Assembly (NCBI RefSeq): GCF_003990445.1
Contig: NZ_REEZ01000012.1
Location: 62,001 to 126,000, forward strand
Origin: Pararhodobacter zhoushanensis
GTDB taxonomy: Bacteria > Pseudomonadota > Alphaproteobacteria > Rhodobacterales > Rhodobacteraceae
DNA: 64,000 nucleotides
Direction of reading: 5' to 3'
Of this stretch, positions 47,220 through 56,517 are shown piece after piece. Each line of letters opens with the position of its first letter. The stretch's first letter is position 1. Under the pieces are notes generated by a model. It was not told where the DNA came from. It made no database searches and saw only the letters and a program-made list of their open reading frames with translations. A program made the translations under genes and the position numbers.

Positions 47220-49943
47220 ATGGATATGACTGGAAATCCAGAGCGCTTTGGCGTGTTGCTGCCTCTCTGGCCGGACCTGCATACCCTGGCAACCGAAGCA
47301 GAGCAGAATGCCGACAAGCTCCCTGATTTTTCGACCATCCGCCTACGCAGCTTTTCGGAGGCATTGGTTTGCCACCTTTTTCGCCACCATGGTTTGCAAT
47401 TGAACGATGAAGAGAAGCAGTTCGACCGCCTGCAACTGCTTCAGCATAATGATCTTCTGGATCGGCGGATTCTGGGGCTTTTGCACACTATCCGGAAACT
47501 CGGAAACATCGCCGCACACGGAAAGCGTCCTGTATCGGTGGCTGAAGCCCGCGATCTGCTCGATGACGCCCTCTCGCTGACCGCTTGGTTCTGCCTTGAA
47601 ATGCGCCCGGATATCGACTGGCAAGCGCGGGGACGTGCCGCGTCCATAACGCCGTCAGCATGTCATGAGACCTCGCAGGACATGTGCCCAGCCGACGCGA
47701 GGGAGAACATTGTCCAAAACCGCGACGCTGGCCTAGAGACCCTGGTCAGGCCACCGAAGACGCGGATCTCGTTGCGGGACATGTTCGAAGAGGAGCTCAC
47801 GGCCGACCAGCAGAGGGGCATTTCGGCGCTCGATGGATTCCTCGCAGACGACACCCAGCGGGTGTTTCTGCTGAAAGGCTATGCGGGAACGGGGAAAACC
47901 TTCCTTGCGGGTGGTCTGACCGAGTTCTTGCTTGCCCAAGGGAGGATGTTCTCGCTTGCGGCCCCGACAGGGCGGGCAGCCAAAGTCATCACAAAGAAAA
48001 CTGGGCAGTCAGCGCGAACGATCCACAGCCTGATCTACGACTATAGCGAGATGACCGAGCAGACCGAAGATTACGGCGATGGGTCGGCCACCTTCAAGAT
48101 GATTGCCAAGGTCCGGAACAATGATGACCCGGTCGATGCCGTTGCCATCATCGACGAGGCGTCGCTCGTATCGAACGTGTATTCCGAAAGTGAATTCTTC
48201 CGGTCTGGCAGCGGACATCTGTTGCGGGATCTGATCGAGCACGTGGGTTCAACGCATTCAGGCAACGCCCGAAAGATCATCTTCATCGGCGATCCTGCGC
48301 AGCTGCCGCCGGTCGGCATGTCGACCTCTCCTGCCCTGGACGCGGATTACCTGCGTGAGACTTTCGGGCTTGATGCAACCAGCTACGAGTTGACTGAAAT
48401 CGTCCGCCAGAAAGCTGAAAGCGCGGTAATCCGCAATGTCATGCCCCTGCGCGAAGGCGTCACCAGTGGACGCTTCAGCAGCCTGACTTTCTCTTTTGAC
48501 GATGACGTCATCCAACTGCCCAAGGACAGTGTCACCCCTCTCTATATGAAGATCCGCGAAGGGCGCGGCCCCCAGGCGCCGATCATCGTTACCCACTCGA
48601 ATACCGAAGCCGCCAGTTTCAACCGCGCGATCCGGGCAGTACTGTTTCCGGGCAAGGCGACAGTGGCGGCCGGTGACAGCGTGATCGTTGCGGCCAATGG
48701 CTTTTGCGGTCCTCATTACGTCGCCAATGGTGAAATCCTGCAGATCGACGCGGCTGAAGCGACGGTCGAGCGACGGTCTGTGCAGTTGCTTCAGAAGATC
48801 GGCAATAGCGACGTATCGGAACCCATTAATGTCGCGCTGAATTTTCGAGACGTCATGGTTGCGCTGCCGCAATCGGAAGGTGACGATCTCATCCTGAAGG
48901 CAAAGATACTCGACGATTTTCTGCACGGCGACGATGCTAGCTTGGCATCTGCGCAGCAGCGCGCCTTCTACGTCGATTTCCTCAAGCGCCACAAGCATAT
49001 CGACCGGAACAAAGATCGTGATGCATTCCAGTTGGCCCTGCGTTCGGATCCGTATTTCAACGCTCTTCGCCTCAGGTTTGGCTATGCCATTACCTGCCAC
49101 AAAGCGCAGGGCGGCGAGTGGAGCCATGTGATCGTCAGTTGCGCAACCCGGCAGAACCCGCGGTCATCGGACTATTTTCGCTGGCTCTACACGGCCCTGA
49201 CCCGGACCAGCAGCAAGCTGTATCTTGTCGATCCGCCGGAGATCAGGCTGAAAGCGGCGGGAACCGGATGGGTTACGCCGTCTACCACAGAACCCGGCCC
49301 ACAAAGCTCGGAGACCGGCCCTCCCGACCAGCGAACGATGGCCCATGAACCAGATGGAGGGGCCCCGGCCCCGGCTTTGTCGCCGCAATCCCTGTTCCGC
49401 ACCTGGCTTCAAACGGAAATCCGCAACAGGCTGGCCGACACTGGGGTCGAGATCGAGGACGTCGCTCACCACCAGTATCGAGAGGCGTATTTCTTCAAGC
49501 GAGGTGCTGACGCTGTTCGGATCGACATTGGCTACAAGGGAAACTGGAGTGTCTCTAGCGTGACCTGCCCGAGGCCTGATGGCTTCGCGGAGGAAATCAT
49601 AGCTCGCATCGCTGGATTGTCGGGCCAGAAACCAGGAACCAGCAGTTCGAGCTCGGCCAGCGTGGGCGCGCCTGACCGCCCGTTCCTGCGGGATTTCCAT
49701 GACCGGTTGATTGCTGCGCTGTCGAAGAAGGGTATCACGGTCGCCAACTTCAAGGAGCAGCAATGGAGCCAGCGCTACGTTCTTGCGCGCGGCCCGGATT
49801 CGGTGACAGTCGACATCTTCTACAATGGCAGGAACCAGCTGACACGGTTCATGCCAATCAATCCAGCTCCTAACCCGACAGCATCACTCGTTGACCTGCA
49901 GGATGACGTGAGAACAGTTATCACTGTTGAGGTTCACCCATGA
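47220..49943 (+). CDS. DUF4145-like/RecD-like helicase with duplicated C-terminal domain
   Basis: This 907-residue protein has three parts. Residues 1-140 resemble DUF4145 (LRSFSEALVCHLFRHHGLQL, then LDRRILGLLHTIRKLGNIAA, with R-x4-A-HG as a HEPN-like RxxxxH variant). Residues 190-690 form an SF1B RecD/Pif1-like helicase: LLKGYAGTGKTFLAGGL (Walker A near 222), AIIDEASLVSN (motif II near 312), FIGDPAQLPPVG, LTEIVRQ, and the late motif ITCHKAQGGEWSHVIV near 626. The C-terminal 190 residues contain two copies of an unknown domain. It overlaps the TPR gene by four bases. ATG 47220 is chosen; a role in phage defence or DNA transfer is inferred. Confidence 0.85.
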   Translation: MDMTGNPERFGVLLPLWPDLHTLATEAEQNADKLPDFSTIRLRSFSEALVCHLFRHHGLQLNDEEKQFDRLQLLQHNDLLDRRILGLLHTIRKLGNIAAHGKRPVSVAEARDLLDDALSLTAWFCLEMRPDIDWQARGRAASITPSACHETSQDMCPADARENIVQNRDAGLETLVRPPKTRISLRDMFEEELTADQQRGISALDGFLADDTQRVFLLKGYAGTGKTFLAGGLTEFLLAQGRMFSLAAPTGRAAKVITKKTGQSARTIHSLIYDYSEMTEQTEDYGDGSATFKMIAKVRNNDDPVDAVAIIDEASLVSNVYSESEFFRSGSGHLLRDLIEHVGSTHSGNARKIIFIGDPAQLPPVGMSTSPALDADYLRETFGLDATSYELTEIVRQKAESAVIRNVMPLREGVTSGRFSSLTFSFDDDVIQLPKDSVTPLYMKIREGRGPQAPIIVTHSNTEAASFNRAIRAVLFPGKATVAAGDSVIVAANGFCGPHYVANGEILQIDAAEATVERRSVQLLQKIGNSDVSEPINVALNFRDVMVALPQSEGDDLILKAKILDDFLHGDDASLASAQQRAFYVDFLKRHKHIDRNKDRDAFQLALRSDPYFNALRLRFGYAITCHKAQGGEWSHVIVSCATRQNPRSSDYFRWLYTALTRTSSKLYLVDPPEIRLKAAGTGWVTPSTTEPGPQSSETGPPDQRTMAHEPDGGAPAPALSPQSLFRTWLQTEIRNRLADTGVEIEDVAHHQYREAYFFKRGADAVRIDIGYKGNWSVSSVTCPRPDGFAEEIIARIAGLSGQKPGTSSSSSASVGAPDRPFLRDFHDRLIAALSKKGITVANFKEQQWSQRYVLARGPDSVTVDIFYNGRNQLTRFMPINPAPNPTASLVDLQDDVRTVITVEVHP

Positions 49944-51955
49944 GGTTCACCATTGCAACTCGGAGGGTAAATCGCTCAGGTGCCGCTTGGAACCATCGCT
50001 CCAAAGAGGTCACCGAACTTAGGAAAGGTGGCCAGCTTGCTGCTGCACATGCTCTCTCACTGGAGCGCATCGCTGATTCCGAGGCCGATGACTACGACCG
50101 CGCCGCCTATGCATGGTGTTTGATTGCGCTCGTGAAACAACATTCAGCCGATGGTAATCACAAGGCGCTGTCCGACTATCTGGACCAGTTGCGGTGCTTC
50201 GAAGTCCCGGCCTCAGACGCAATGCTGGCGGAGCATCGCGCGAAGGCTCTGGACCTCGCGGACCCCGACCGCCGTGCCATGCAGTCAGCTCGCATTCTGA
50301 GCAAGCAGGGAAAGCACGAGGAGGCCGCAAGGATCTACGCCGACCTTGATGCGAACGGAAAGCTGGCACCAGAGGATCGGAAGGCGTGGGGGTGGGAACT
50401 CTACCGCCTAATCAAAGTCGAACTCGAACAGACGCAGGACGAGAAACTGTCTCCGCCAGTTGTTCAGCGCGTGAAGAGGAACCTGAACACCTATCTGAAG
50501 CTAGCGATTGGCGGCCCCGACCTTCTGCACAGCCTCATGCTGCAGCAAGCGTTGCGCCTGACAAAGGGCGAACAGCTCAAGCTTCTTCCTTTTCTTCGCC
50601 TCTGGAACCCGGATCAGTTCAACGACGAGGACTTCGACCGGCAGACGGGAAAGGACGGAAAGACCTACCCGTCCCTCGTCGAGCAGGTGATCCAGGCCGC
50701 GTCGGCCGAGGCAGCCCAGAGCGATTGCGTGGATGACTGCCAATTCATTTTGCCGCATGTGCAGGCCGCGATGAAACGCTTCCCGGATAACATCTGGCTC
50801 AAGTTCAATCTCACGAAACTACTGCGGGGTATTGGGCGTATTGATGAAGCGCTCAAGCTGGCCGTCGAATTTGCGCGCGAGAAGGCTTCTGAGTATTGGG
50901 CTTGGGAACTGATCGGTGACCTGGTGCCAAACGATATCGATCTGCGGCGCTCGTGCTATGCCAAGGCCCTGAGCTGTTCACAGGACGATAACTTCGTAGG
51001 GAAGGTCCGCCTCAAGTTCGCCGCTCTGTTGGAAGAAAGCCACCCTGCCGAAGCCCGCTTCGAGGCAGAGCGAATGATTGCACACCGCGCCCGCGCCGGA
51101 TACGCGATACCCCGCGAAGCACAGAGTCTTGTTGAAAGACTTTCTGCGGTGACGCCAAACACGACTGATCGCGCCTTCTATGGCAGCCTGAGCGATGCGG
51201 CGGAAGCTTTGCTTTTCTCACACCTCCCGTGGACCGATGCGTGCCTCGGGGACGTTTTCACGATCGAGGGGCGAGATGGTCAGAAGCCTCGAAGGCGCCG
51301 CAGAATCTATGTGAAGGGGAATCCGTTCGCACTCGAGCTGAACCTGCCCGACAGCCATCCGGACATCCGCAGGTTGGCCGAAGGAACGCCGATCAAGTTG
51401 CAATTTGAGACATCAAAGGCCGAGCCAAAGCGCACAATAATTCACCGGATCAGCCGCCGGGAAGACGGCACACCCATGGACATCATGCCCTTTCGAGTTG
51501 GTGTCATCGACCACATCAACCATGGAAAATCTCTGCTTCACGTCATCGTGGCACGCGGCGTGGATGGAACTTGCCCAATCTCACTTTGCCCGGGGCAGGT
51601 GGAGATTGGAACCACCGTCGCAGTTCGTCTTTCCCAGCACCATTCGAAGAACGGCCTTCGCACGCGTATTCTCGAAATTGAACCCACCGAACAATCACCT
51701 TCTCCTGATGTCTGTCGCCCATTCCGCGAGACAACGAACGTGACGCCGAGCGGGCTGGGGTTCACACTTGGAGATATCTTCATTCCTCCTCACATGATCA
51801 CTGCTGAAGGGGTACAGGCGGGCGATCTTGTGGAAGGCGTGGCTGTTGCAAGTTTCGATAAGAAGCGTGGGAAATGGGGAATGAAGGCGATCCAGGCGAA
51901 AGTTGTCGCACGAAATCACTTCGACTTTGGAGGTGAAAACGATGACTGGGAATAG
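49940..51955 (+). CDS. TPR-repeat protein with C-terminal OB-like domains
   Basis: This 671-residue protein is mostly helical TPR-like repeats over residues 25-400 (SARILSKQGKHEEAARIYAD, IGRIDEALKLAVEFAREKAS, LRRSCYAKALSCSQDDNFVG). The final 230 residues are beta-rich: LGDVFTIEGRDGQKPRRRRR, PFRVGVIDHINHGKSLLHVI, and TLGDIFIPPHMITAEGVQAG, then GDLVEGVAVASFDKKRGKWG, which look like two or three OB/cold-shock-like folds. I recognise it as a type annotated DUF7017, function unknown. The 4-base overlap with the helicase gene implies the two proteins work as a pair, TPR part for protein contacts and OB part for nucleic acid. Confidence 0.75.
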   Translation: MRFTIATRRVNRSGAAWNHRSKEVTELRKGGQLAAAHALSLERIADSEADDYDRAAYAWCLIALVKQHSADGNHKALSDYLDQLRCFEVPASDAMLAEHRAKALDLADPDRRAMQSARILSKQGKHEEAARIYADLDANGKLAPEDRKAWGWELYRLIKVELEQTQDEKLSPPVVQRVKRNLNTYLKLAIGGPDLLHSLMLQQALRLTKGEQLKLLPFLRLWNPDQFNDEDFDRQTGKDGKTYPSLVEQVIQAASAEAAQSDCVDDCQFILPHVQAAMKRFPDNIWLKFNLTKLLRGIGRIDEALKLAVEFAREKASEYWAWELIGDLVPNDIDLRRSCYAKALSCSQDDNFVGKVRLKFAALLEESHPAEARFEAERMIAHRARAGYAIPREAQSLVERLSAVTPNTTDRAFYGSLSDAAEALLFSHLPWTDACLGDVFTIEGRDGQKPRRRRRIYVKGNPFALELNLPDSHPDIRRLAEGTPIKLQFETSKAEPKRTIIHRISRREDGTPMDIMPFRVGVIDHINHGKSLLHVIVARGVDGTCPISLCPGQVEIGTTVAVRLSQHHSKNGLRTRILEIEPTEQSPSPDVCRPFRETTNVTPSGLGFTLGDIFIPPHMITAEGVQAGDLVEGVAVASFDKKRGKWGMKAIQAKVVARNHFDFGGENDDWE

Positions 51956-51994
51956 CCGTCGCAAAGCACAGAACTAGAGCAATTCTCTCTATGC

Positions 51995-53020
51995 TTATCT
52001 TCCCAATCGCTTCGCCCTCTCGGCCATCCTGGCCACCTGCGCGCTCGCCGTCGCCGCGGCGCTCTTTACCGCAGCAGGAGCGTGTACAGTTCCACGTCCA
52101 ATCGCCTCACCCGTCGTGAGCGCCCCTATCCGCGCCCTGCCCTGGACACCAGATGTGTTAGCCAGCCCTCGCAGTACCCCTGCGGACCCGCTGACGATCG
52201 CCGGTGCCGCCGCCACCATTAGGTTTCCTGAGATGCCGCGAACGATCAGGGGTGTTGCTGCTACAAATCCTTTGGCCAGGAAAACCATGACGAAGAACGG
52301 CACGAGCGATCCGATGTTGGTTGCCGAATTCGGATCACCGAGCTGCGCGAGAAGCGAATTCGCCATGCCGACGACGGTAGAGAACATTGCTGCGATTACG
52401 ATGGGGTAGAAGGCATAGCTGACTGTCGTCGAGACCCATCTGTGGAAGAAATCCTTGGTCGCGTCGAAGAGCGACAGTGCGATCATGATCGGAGCGAGGC
52501 CAAGCATGAGTGTCAGCATCATCTTGGCGAAGATGAGTACGATGCCGGTCATGAAGCCGAGAAGGCTGAGGAGCACCAGGCCAATGCCGCCGAGGATCGC
52601 TCCGGTCATCCAGTTGAGGTTGTTGCCGATAGCGCTAAGGTATTGGCTGAACTCTGTAATCAGTCGGTCGAATTCGGCTGCGAAATAGGTAGCGCCCGCC
52701 CCTCCGCCCCCGACCGAGGAAATCAGGGCTCCAGCGACATAGTCGAGCCCACCAATGACTGCATTTGCGACCGCGTTGAAGTTGGCCCAGTTGAAGGCGA
52801 AGAGCCCTATCAGCATCAGCTTGATCAGGTACCAGAAGAAACTTGCCCCATCCATGCTGCGGAACTGGAATGCCATGTTGATGCAGACGCCGATCAGCGA
52901 AAGCGTGGCCATCAGCAGGATGATCGTGCCGGTATTGCTCGCCACGGCCCCGAACTGGGACTCGGCCGCATCGGCGAGGAAGCCGTCGGCGGTTCCAACC
53001 ATCCAGCTGACGATGCTCAT
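51995..53020 (-). CDS. virB6: Type IV secretion protein VirB6
   Basis: This 341-residue polytopic inner-membrane protein forms part of the channel. At least six hydrophobic helices are visible, among them TIILLMATLSLIGVCINMAF near residue 30, MTGAILGGIGLVLLSLLGFM near 130, IVLIFAKMMLTLMLGLAPIM and LVPFFVMVFLAKGFVAATPL near 245, with a Gly-rich periplasmic loop. The C-terminal tail is Ala/Arg-rich and cytoplasmic. ATG 53020 overlaps the stop of the preceding gene. It is the last gene of the leftward virB operon and converges on the TPR gene with 39 bases between. Confidence 0.92.
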   Translation of the reverse strand: MSIVSWMVGTADGFLADAAESQFGAVASNTGTIILLMATLSLIGVCINMAFQFRSMDGASFFWYLIKLMLIGLFAFNWANFNAVANAVIGGLDYVAGALISSVGGGGAGATYFAAEFDRLITEFSQYLSAIGNNLNWMTGAILGGIGLVLLSLLGFMTGIVLIFAKMMLTLMLGLAPIMIALSLFDATKDFFHRWVSTTVSYAFYPIVIAAMFSTVVGMANSLLAQLGDPNSATNIGSLVPFFVMVFLAKGFVAATPLIVRGISGNLMVAAAPAIVSGSAGVLRGLANTSGVQGRARIGALTTGEAIGRGTVHAPAAVKSAAATASAQVARMAERAKRLGR

Positions 53021-53439
53021 TACCAGTTGCCTTGCGCTTCGCAGATATCCTGGACGGCGCGGGCGATCTGGTTCTGTTCGTTGCGGAGGGCCAATTGGGC
53101 TTGAGTGTGCTCCGCTTGGGTGTTGCTCGCGAACTGTTCCTCGTACTCGGTCGAAGCGGCATCCCAAGACGGGAAGCGCACATCACAGCCGCAATCGCCA
53201 CTTTCGTTGATCGTCTCCCATGACCGCAACTCGTAGAGACGCATCAACGTCAGCGCCTTGTAGGCTTCCCGCGGATTGATTTCGTCCATCCAGGTCGGGC
53301 GCGCCGGACGATCGTTGCAAATCCGGTACTTTTGCGGCGACATATCGACTGTGAGATCGTTTGAGACCTGAGGCGAAGTCTGCGCCACAAGGGGGCCCGC
53401 CAAGGCGGCAAGCATGAGTGCGAGAATTGGTTTTCGCAT
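53020..53439 (-). CDS. Small exported protein of the virB operon
   Basis: This 139-residue protein has a signal peptide (RKPILALMLAALAGPLVAQ) and a mature part with four cysteines in RICNDRPARP, CGCDVRF and the end DICEAQGNW, which could form disulfides in the periplasm. The helical second half resembles TrbJ/VirB5-type accessory proteins, but I cannot assign a family. Proteins of this size occur before VirB6 in related alphaproteobacterial transfer systems and may be the entry-exclusion or pilus-associated component. It lies between virB11 and virB6 with overlapping ends. Confidence 0.7.
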   Translation of the reverse strand: MRKPILALMLAALAGPLVAQTSPQVSNDLTVDMSPQKYRICNDRPARPTWMDEINPREAYKALTLMRLYELRSWETINESGDCGCDVRFPSWDAASTEYEEQFASNTQAEHTQAQLALRNEQNQIARAVQDICEAQGNW

Positions 53440-53457
53440 CTTGGGGGGGTTCCTTTT

Positions 53458-54492
53458 TTACTCAGCGGCAACGGAGGGGCTCTTGTTGCCTCTGCCGTCG
53501 ACCGTGTCGAGGTTCAAATCTGTGGTTTGACCCGGGAGAAAGAACTCGGTGATCCCGCGCGCGCCTTCATGGCGGCCTGCCTGAATGATCACGTCGATCG
53601 AGCCCTCGATGTAATCGATCATGTCGGCATAGGTCATCGGCACATCGGTTTTCAGGGCGGCGATGGCGAGGCGGCGAACAGCAAGTTGTGGGGTCTCGGC
53701 ATGGAGCGTAGTCAGCGATCCACCGTGGCCGGTGTTGATTGCCTCGAGAAACGTCATCGCCTCGCGGCCCCGGACCTCGCCCAGCACGATCCGGTCGGGT
53801 CGCATCCGCAGGGTCGAGGCCAGAAGCACATCGGCGCTGCGGGCGTCCGCGTCCCGGTCCGCGATCAACGTTACGGCATTCGGCTGCTCGGGACGCAGCT
53901 CGGCTGCCTCCTCGATGGTGATGATCCGCTCCTCGGACGGGATCAGCGAGAGGATCTTGCGCGCCGCGACGGTCTTGCCGGTCGATGTGCCGCCCGAGAC
54001 GATCATGTTGAGCTTGTTCTCAACGCAGAACCGCAGGGCTGCGTCGATATCGCCGGAGGCCACCACATCGCGCAGGGCGGCGTTGCGTTCGCGGCGCAGG
54101 CCTTCGAGGCTGCGTTCCTTTCCGTAGAGGAAGCTAAGCTTGATAGCCTCCAGCGGCAGCGAGGAGAAGAACCGCAGCGAGATGGAAAAACCACCCTCGA
54201 CGGCCGGCGGCTGGATGACCTGCGCCCGGATCGGCCGGTCGCGATAGAGGATCGAGACCGAGACGATGGGTTTCTTGGTGCTGAGCGTCGTCGAGGCGGC
54301 CGAGGCTATCTGGTTGCCGAGGTCCTTGATCTCGGTCTGGGTGAGCGGCGTGCCGAGGCCCCGCATGAAGTGATCGCCCCGGAACTCGCCCCAGACCTGC
54401 CCGTCGGGGTTGATGCAGATCTCGATCGTGTCGTCCCGCTGCACGGGCGCGCCCAGCCGGTCGAGAGAGGCTTCGAGATAGCTCGCTGCCAT
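53458..54492 (-). CDS. virB11: Type IV secretion ATPase VirB11
   Basis: This 344-residue hexameric traffic ATPase sits at the cytoplasmic base of the channel. The N-terminal domain includes EICINPDGQVWGEFRGDHF, and the RecA-like domain shows Walker A IVSGGTSTGKTVAARKIL near residue 170, the Asp box IITIEEAAELRP, Walker B-type RMRPDRIVLGEVRGREAMTF and the His box NTGHGGSLTTLHAETP near 262. All family motifs are intact. It follows virB10 with one base between. A 7-G run precedes the next gene at 53442-53448. Confidence 0.96.
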   Translation of the reverse strand: MAASYLEASLDRLGAPVQRDDTIEICINPDGQVWGEFRGDHFMRGLGTPLTQTEIKDLGNQIASAASTTLSTKKPIVSVSILYRDRPIRAQVIQPPAVEGGFSISLRFFSSLPLEAIKLSFLYGKERSLEGLRRERNAALRDVVASGDIDAALRFCVENKLNMIVSGGTSTGKTVAARKILSLIPSEERIITIEEAAELRPEQPNAVTLIADRDADARSADVLLASTLRMRPDRIVLGEVRGREAMTFLEAINTGHGGSLTTLHAETPQLAVRRLAIAALKTDVPMTYADMIDYIEGSIDVIIQAGRHEGARGITEFFLPGQTTDLNLDTVDGRGNKSPSVAAE

Positions 54493-54493
54493 G

Positions 54494-55819
54494 TCAGAAA
54501 ATCTCCAGGTCGCGGTCGACCATGACCGTGATCCGGGTGCCCTGATCGACGTGGATCACGGGCCGGATCGCGAGATAGTCCTGCATGACGCTTTGGGTGC
54601 TGTCGCGCAGGTCCGTGCCCACATCGCTTGCGATATCGGCTGCTGCCTCATCCTCGATCTGACCGGCAGCGGCCGCGGGCAAGGCCCCGATCAGCGAGAT
54701 CAGCGCGGCGGAGCCGAAGCGCTGTGCAAAACGAGTATCGACGAAACCGGTGGTGCCTGTGCGACCAAGCTCATCCCCGCCGAAGGCGCTGATTTCCACG
54801 GTCTGGTTGTCGGGCAGGATGACGCGGTCCCAGGCCACCATCACCCGCGATTGCGCGAGCGCCACATCGGAGCGATAGCGCCCCACAAGGCGCGCGCCGC
54901 GCGGGATCAGGACGCGCGTGCCGTCGAAGGAATGAACGTCTTCGGAGACGATGGCGCGGATGGCACCAGGCAGCGTGCTGTCGAGCGCCGTCTCGGTCAC
55001 GGCCTGGATCATCGTGCCTTGCACGACGGTGTTGCCGGGGTTCACGATGACTTCGGCCCGTGTCACCTGCGCAGGTTGTGCGCCCGAACGAACAAAGGCT
55101 TCATCTGCATTCAGGCGTGCGGCTTCCAGCGTGTTCTCCCTATCCGCACCCGCGCCCATCCCGGAGAAGGCGATCATAGGAGACGCGATACGCTCTGCGC
55201 GGGCCTCAGCTTCAGCAGCGCGCCGCCTTTCGAGTTCGGCCAGCCGCAATTCTTCTTCACTTGGTCCCAATGAGGTCGGCTCTGGTGGTGCAAGCCGTGC
55301 AAGTTCCAAGTCCATGCGGAGCTGATCCAATTCGCGATCCCGCTCGGTCAGTTGCCGCTCGAGGGCACGCTGAGCCTCGGCGGATGCTTCCTGTAAGGTG
55401 GCAATTTGCGCCGTCAGGTCCGCAATAGCTTGCTCCGCCCCGCTGTCCGCGGCCTCGGCCGGTCTTGCGCGCAGGTCCTCGAGTTCCGCTCTTAATGTCG
55501 CAAGACTTTCCATCAGCGCGAGTTCCGACTCGCTCGGACCTGTGTCCGCAGGCGGGGCTTGGCTGGGCTCCGGGGCAGAAATCGGCGCCAGATCTCCGAA
55601 TCCGGGGCCGTTGCTCTGAAACTCTTCCGGCGCGGCGGTCGCCATTGGTGTTTCTGCCGACGGCTGCAGGGCGGCCCACGCCAGACCACCTGCTGCGGCG
55701 ATGCCGACGACTCCAAGGATCGCGGCAAGCGGCGCAGGCCGCTTGTTGGCCTTCGCTTTGCCCGTCGAACCTTCGAGAGCCGCGAGGCGCGCGGCGAGGT
55801 CTTCCGTACCTTCGGTCAT
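54494..55819 (-). CDS. virB10: Type IV secretion core protein VirB10
   Basis: This 441-residue protein spans from inner to outer membrane and gates the channel. A short cytoplasmic tail leads to a membrane helix (PLAAILGVVGIAAAGGLAWA near residue 30), then a Pro-rich and coiled-coil periplasmic stretch (LRAELEDLRARPAEAADSG), and the C-terminal TrbI/VirB10 beta domain with RGARLVGRYRSDVALAQSRV near 310 and MVAWDRVILPDNQTVEIS. ATG 55819 was chosen because it overlaps the virB9 stop; the frame extends 20 codons further into virB9 without a start signal. Confidence 0.95.
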   Translation of the reverse strand: MTEGTEDLAARLAALEGSTGKAKANKRPAPLAAILGVVGIAAAGGLAWAALQPSAETPMATAAPEEFQSNGPGFGDLAPISAPEPSQAPPADTGPSESELALMESLATLRAELEDLRARPAEAADSGAEQAIADLTAQIATLQEASAEAQRALERQLTERDRELDQLRMDLELARLAPPEPTSLGPSEEELRLAELERRRAAEAEARAERIASPMIAFSGMGAGADRENTLEAARLNADEAFVRSGAQPAQVTRAEVIVNPGNTVVQGTMIQAVTETALDSTLPGAIRAIVSEDVHSFDGTRVLIPRGARLVGRYRSDVALAQSRVMVAWDRVILPDNQTVEISAFGGDELGRTGTTGFVDTRFAQRFGSAALISLIGALPAAAAGQIEDEAAADIASDVGTDLRDSTQSVMQDYLAIRPVIHVDQGTRITVMVDRDLEIF

Positions 55820-56517
55820 GATGTGGCCTGTCCTGCGTCCTGGACGCAAACCACCTCTTCGCCAAGGCGAAGGACCCATTGTCGGTTGACGCCGGACACG
55901 CGGATGACGCCGTCACTCAAGGCTTGGCTGTTCACCGCGCGTTCCCTGCCGTTCGAATATCGGAAGATGGCGGGCACCGGCGCATTCCGTGCGAACCGGA
56001 AATACGTGAAGGTACCATCATCCCAGATGGCCGTCGGCGTGAACTCTTCTCGGGCGCTGACCGCATAGTTCGCATTCGGCGCATCGGCCGCAACCGCCCT
56101 GGTGGGTTGCACGCGGTTTTCAGGATAGCGGAACTGAACGACATAATGCGGCGTCTCCCGGGCTTCGACGACATGGAAGTAGTAGGAGCGACGGTTGGTG
56201 TAGACGGTGATGTTGGTGGCGACGCCAGATGCTGTTGGCTTGATGGCGAAGGCACGGCCACCCGGGACACCGTCGAATTGAAACCCGACCGTATCGCCGG
56301 CGATGATCGAGCGGATGGTTTCACCCTCACCGAATTCGACTGTGGTGACGCGGGTCAGAGTCGTGACGACACGGTAAACCTGGCCTTCAGTCCAGGTCGC
56401 GACGCGCACGCGATTGTCATGAGAACCTGGGCGGGGCGTAGTTTCGGCCAAAGCAGTCGTTCCCGCGAACGCGAGAATACTGGCGGCCAGCAGCGCAGAG
56501 ATTGGAGTGCGGGTCAT
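55816..56517 (-). CDS. virB9: Type IV secretion outer-membrane core protein VirB9
   Basis: This 233-residue protein has a signal peptide (TPISALLAASILAFAGTTALA) and the VirB9/TrbG layout: an N-terminal beta part with RVATWTEGQVYRVVTTLTRV and FGEGETIRSIIAGDTVGFQF, and a C-terminal part with FTPTAIWDDGTFTYFRFARN and SGVNRQWVLRLGEEVVCVQD, which binds VirB7 and lines the outer-membrane pore. It overlaps virB8 upstream and virB10 downstream by four bases each. Confidence 0.95.
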   Translation of the reverse strand: MTRTPISALLAASILAFAGTTALAETTPRPGSHDNRVRVATWTEGQVYRVVTTLTRVTTVEFGEGETIRSIIAGDTVGFQFDGVPGGRAFAIKPTASGVATNITVYTNRRSYYFHVVEARETPHYVVQFRYPENRVQPTRAVAADAPNANYAVSAREEFTPTAIWDDGTFTYFRFARNAPVPAIFRYSNGRERAVNSQALSDGVIRVSGVNRQWVLRLGEEVVCVQDAGQATS

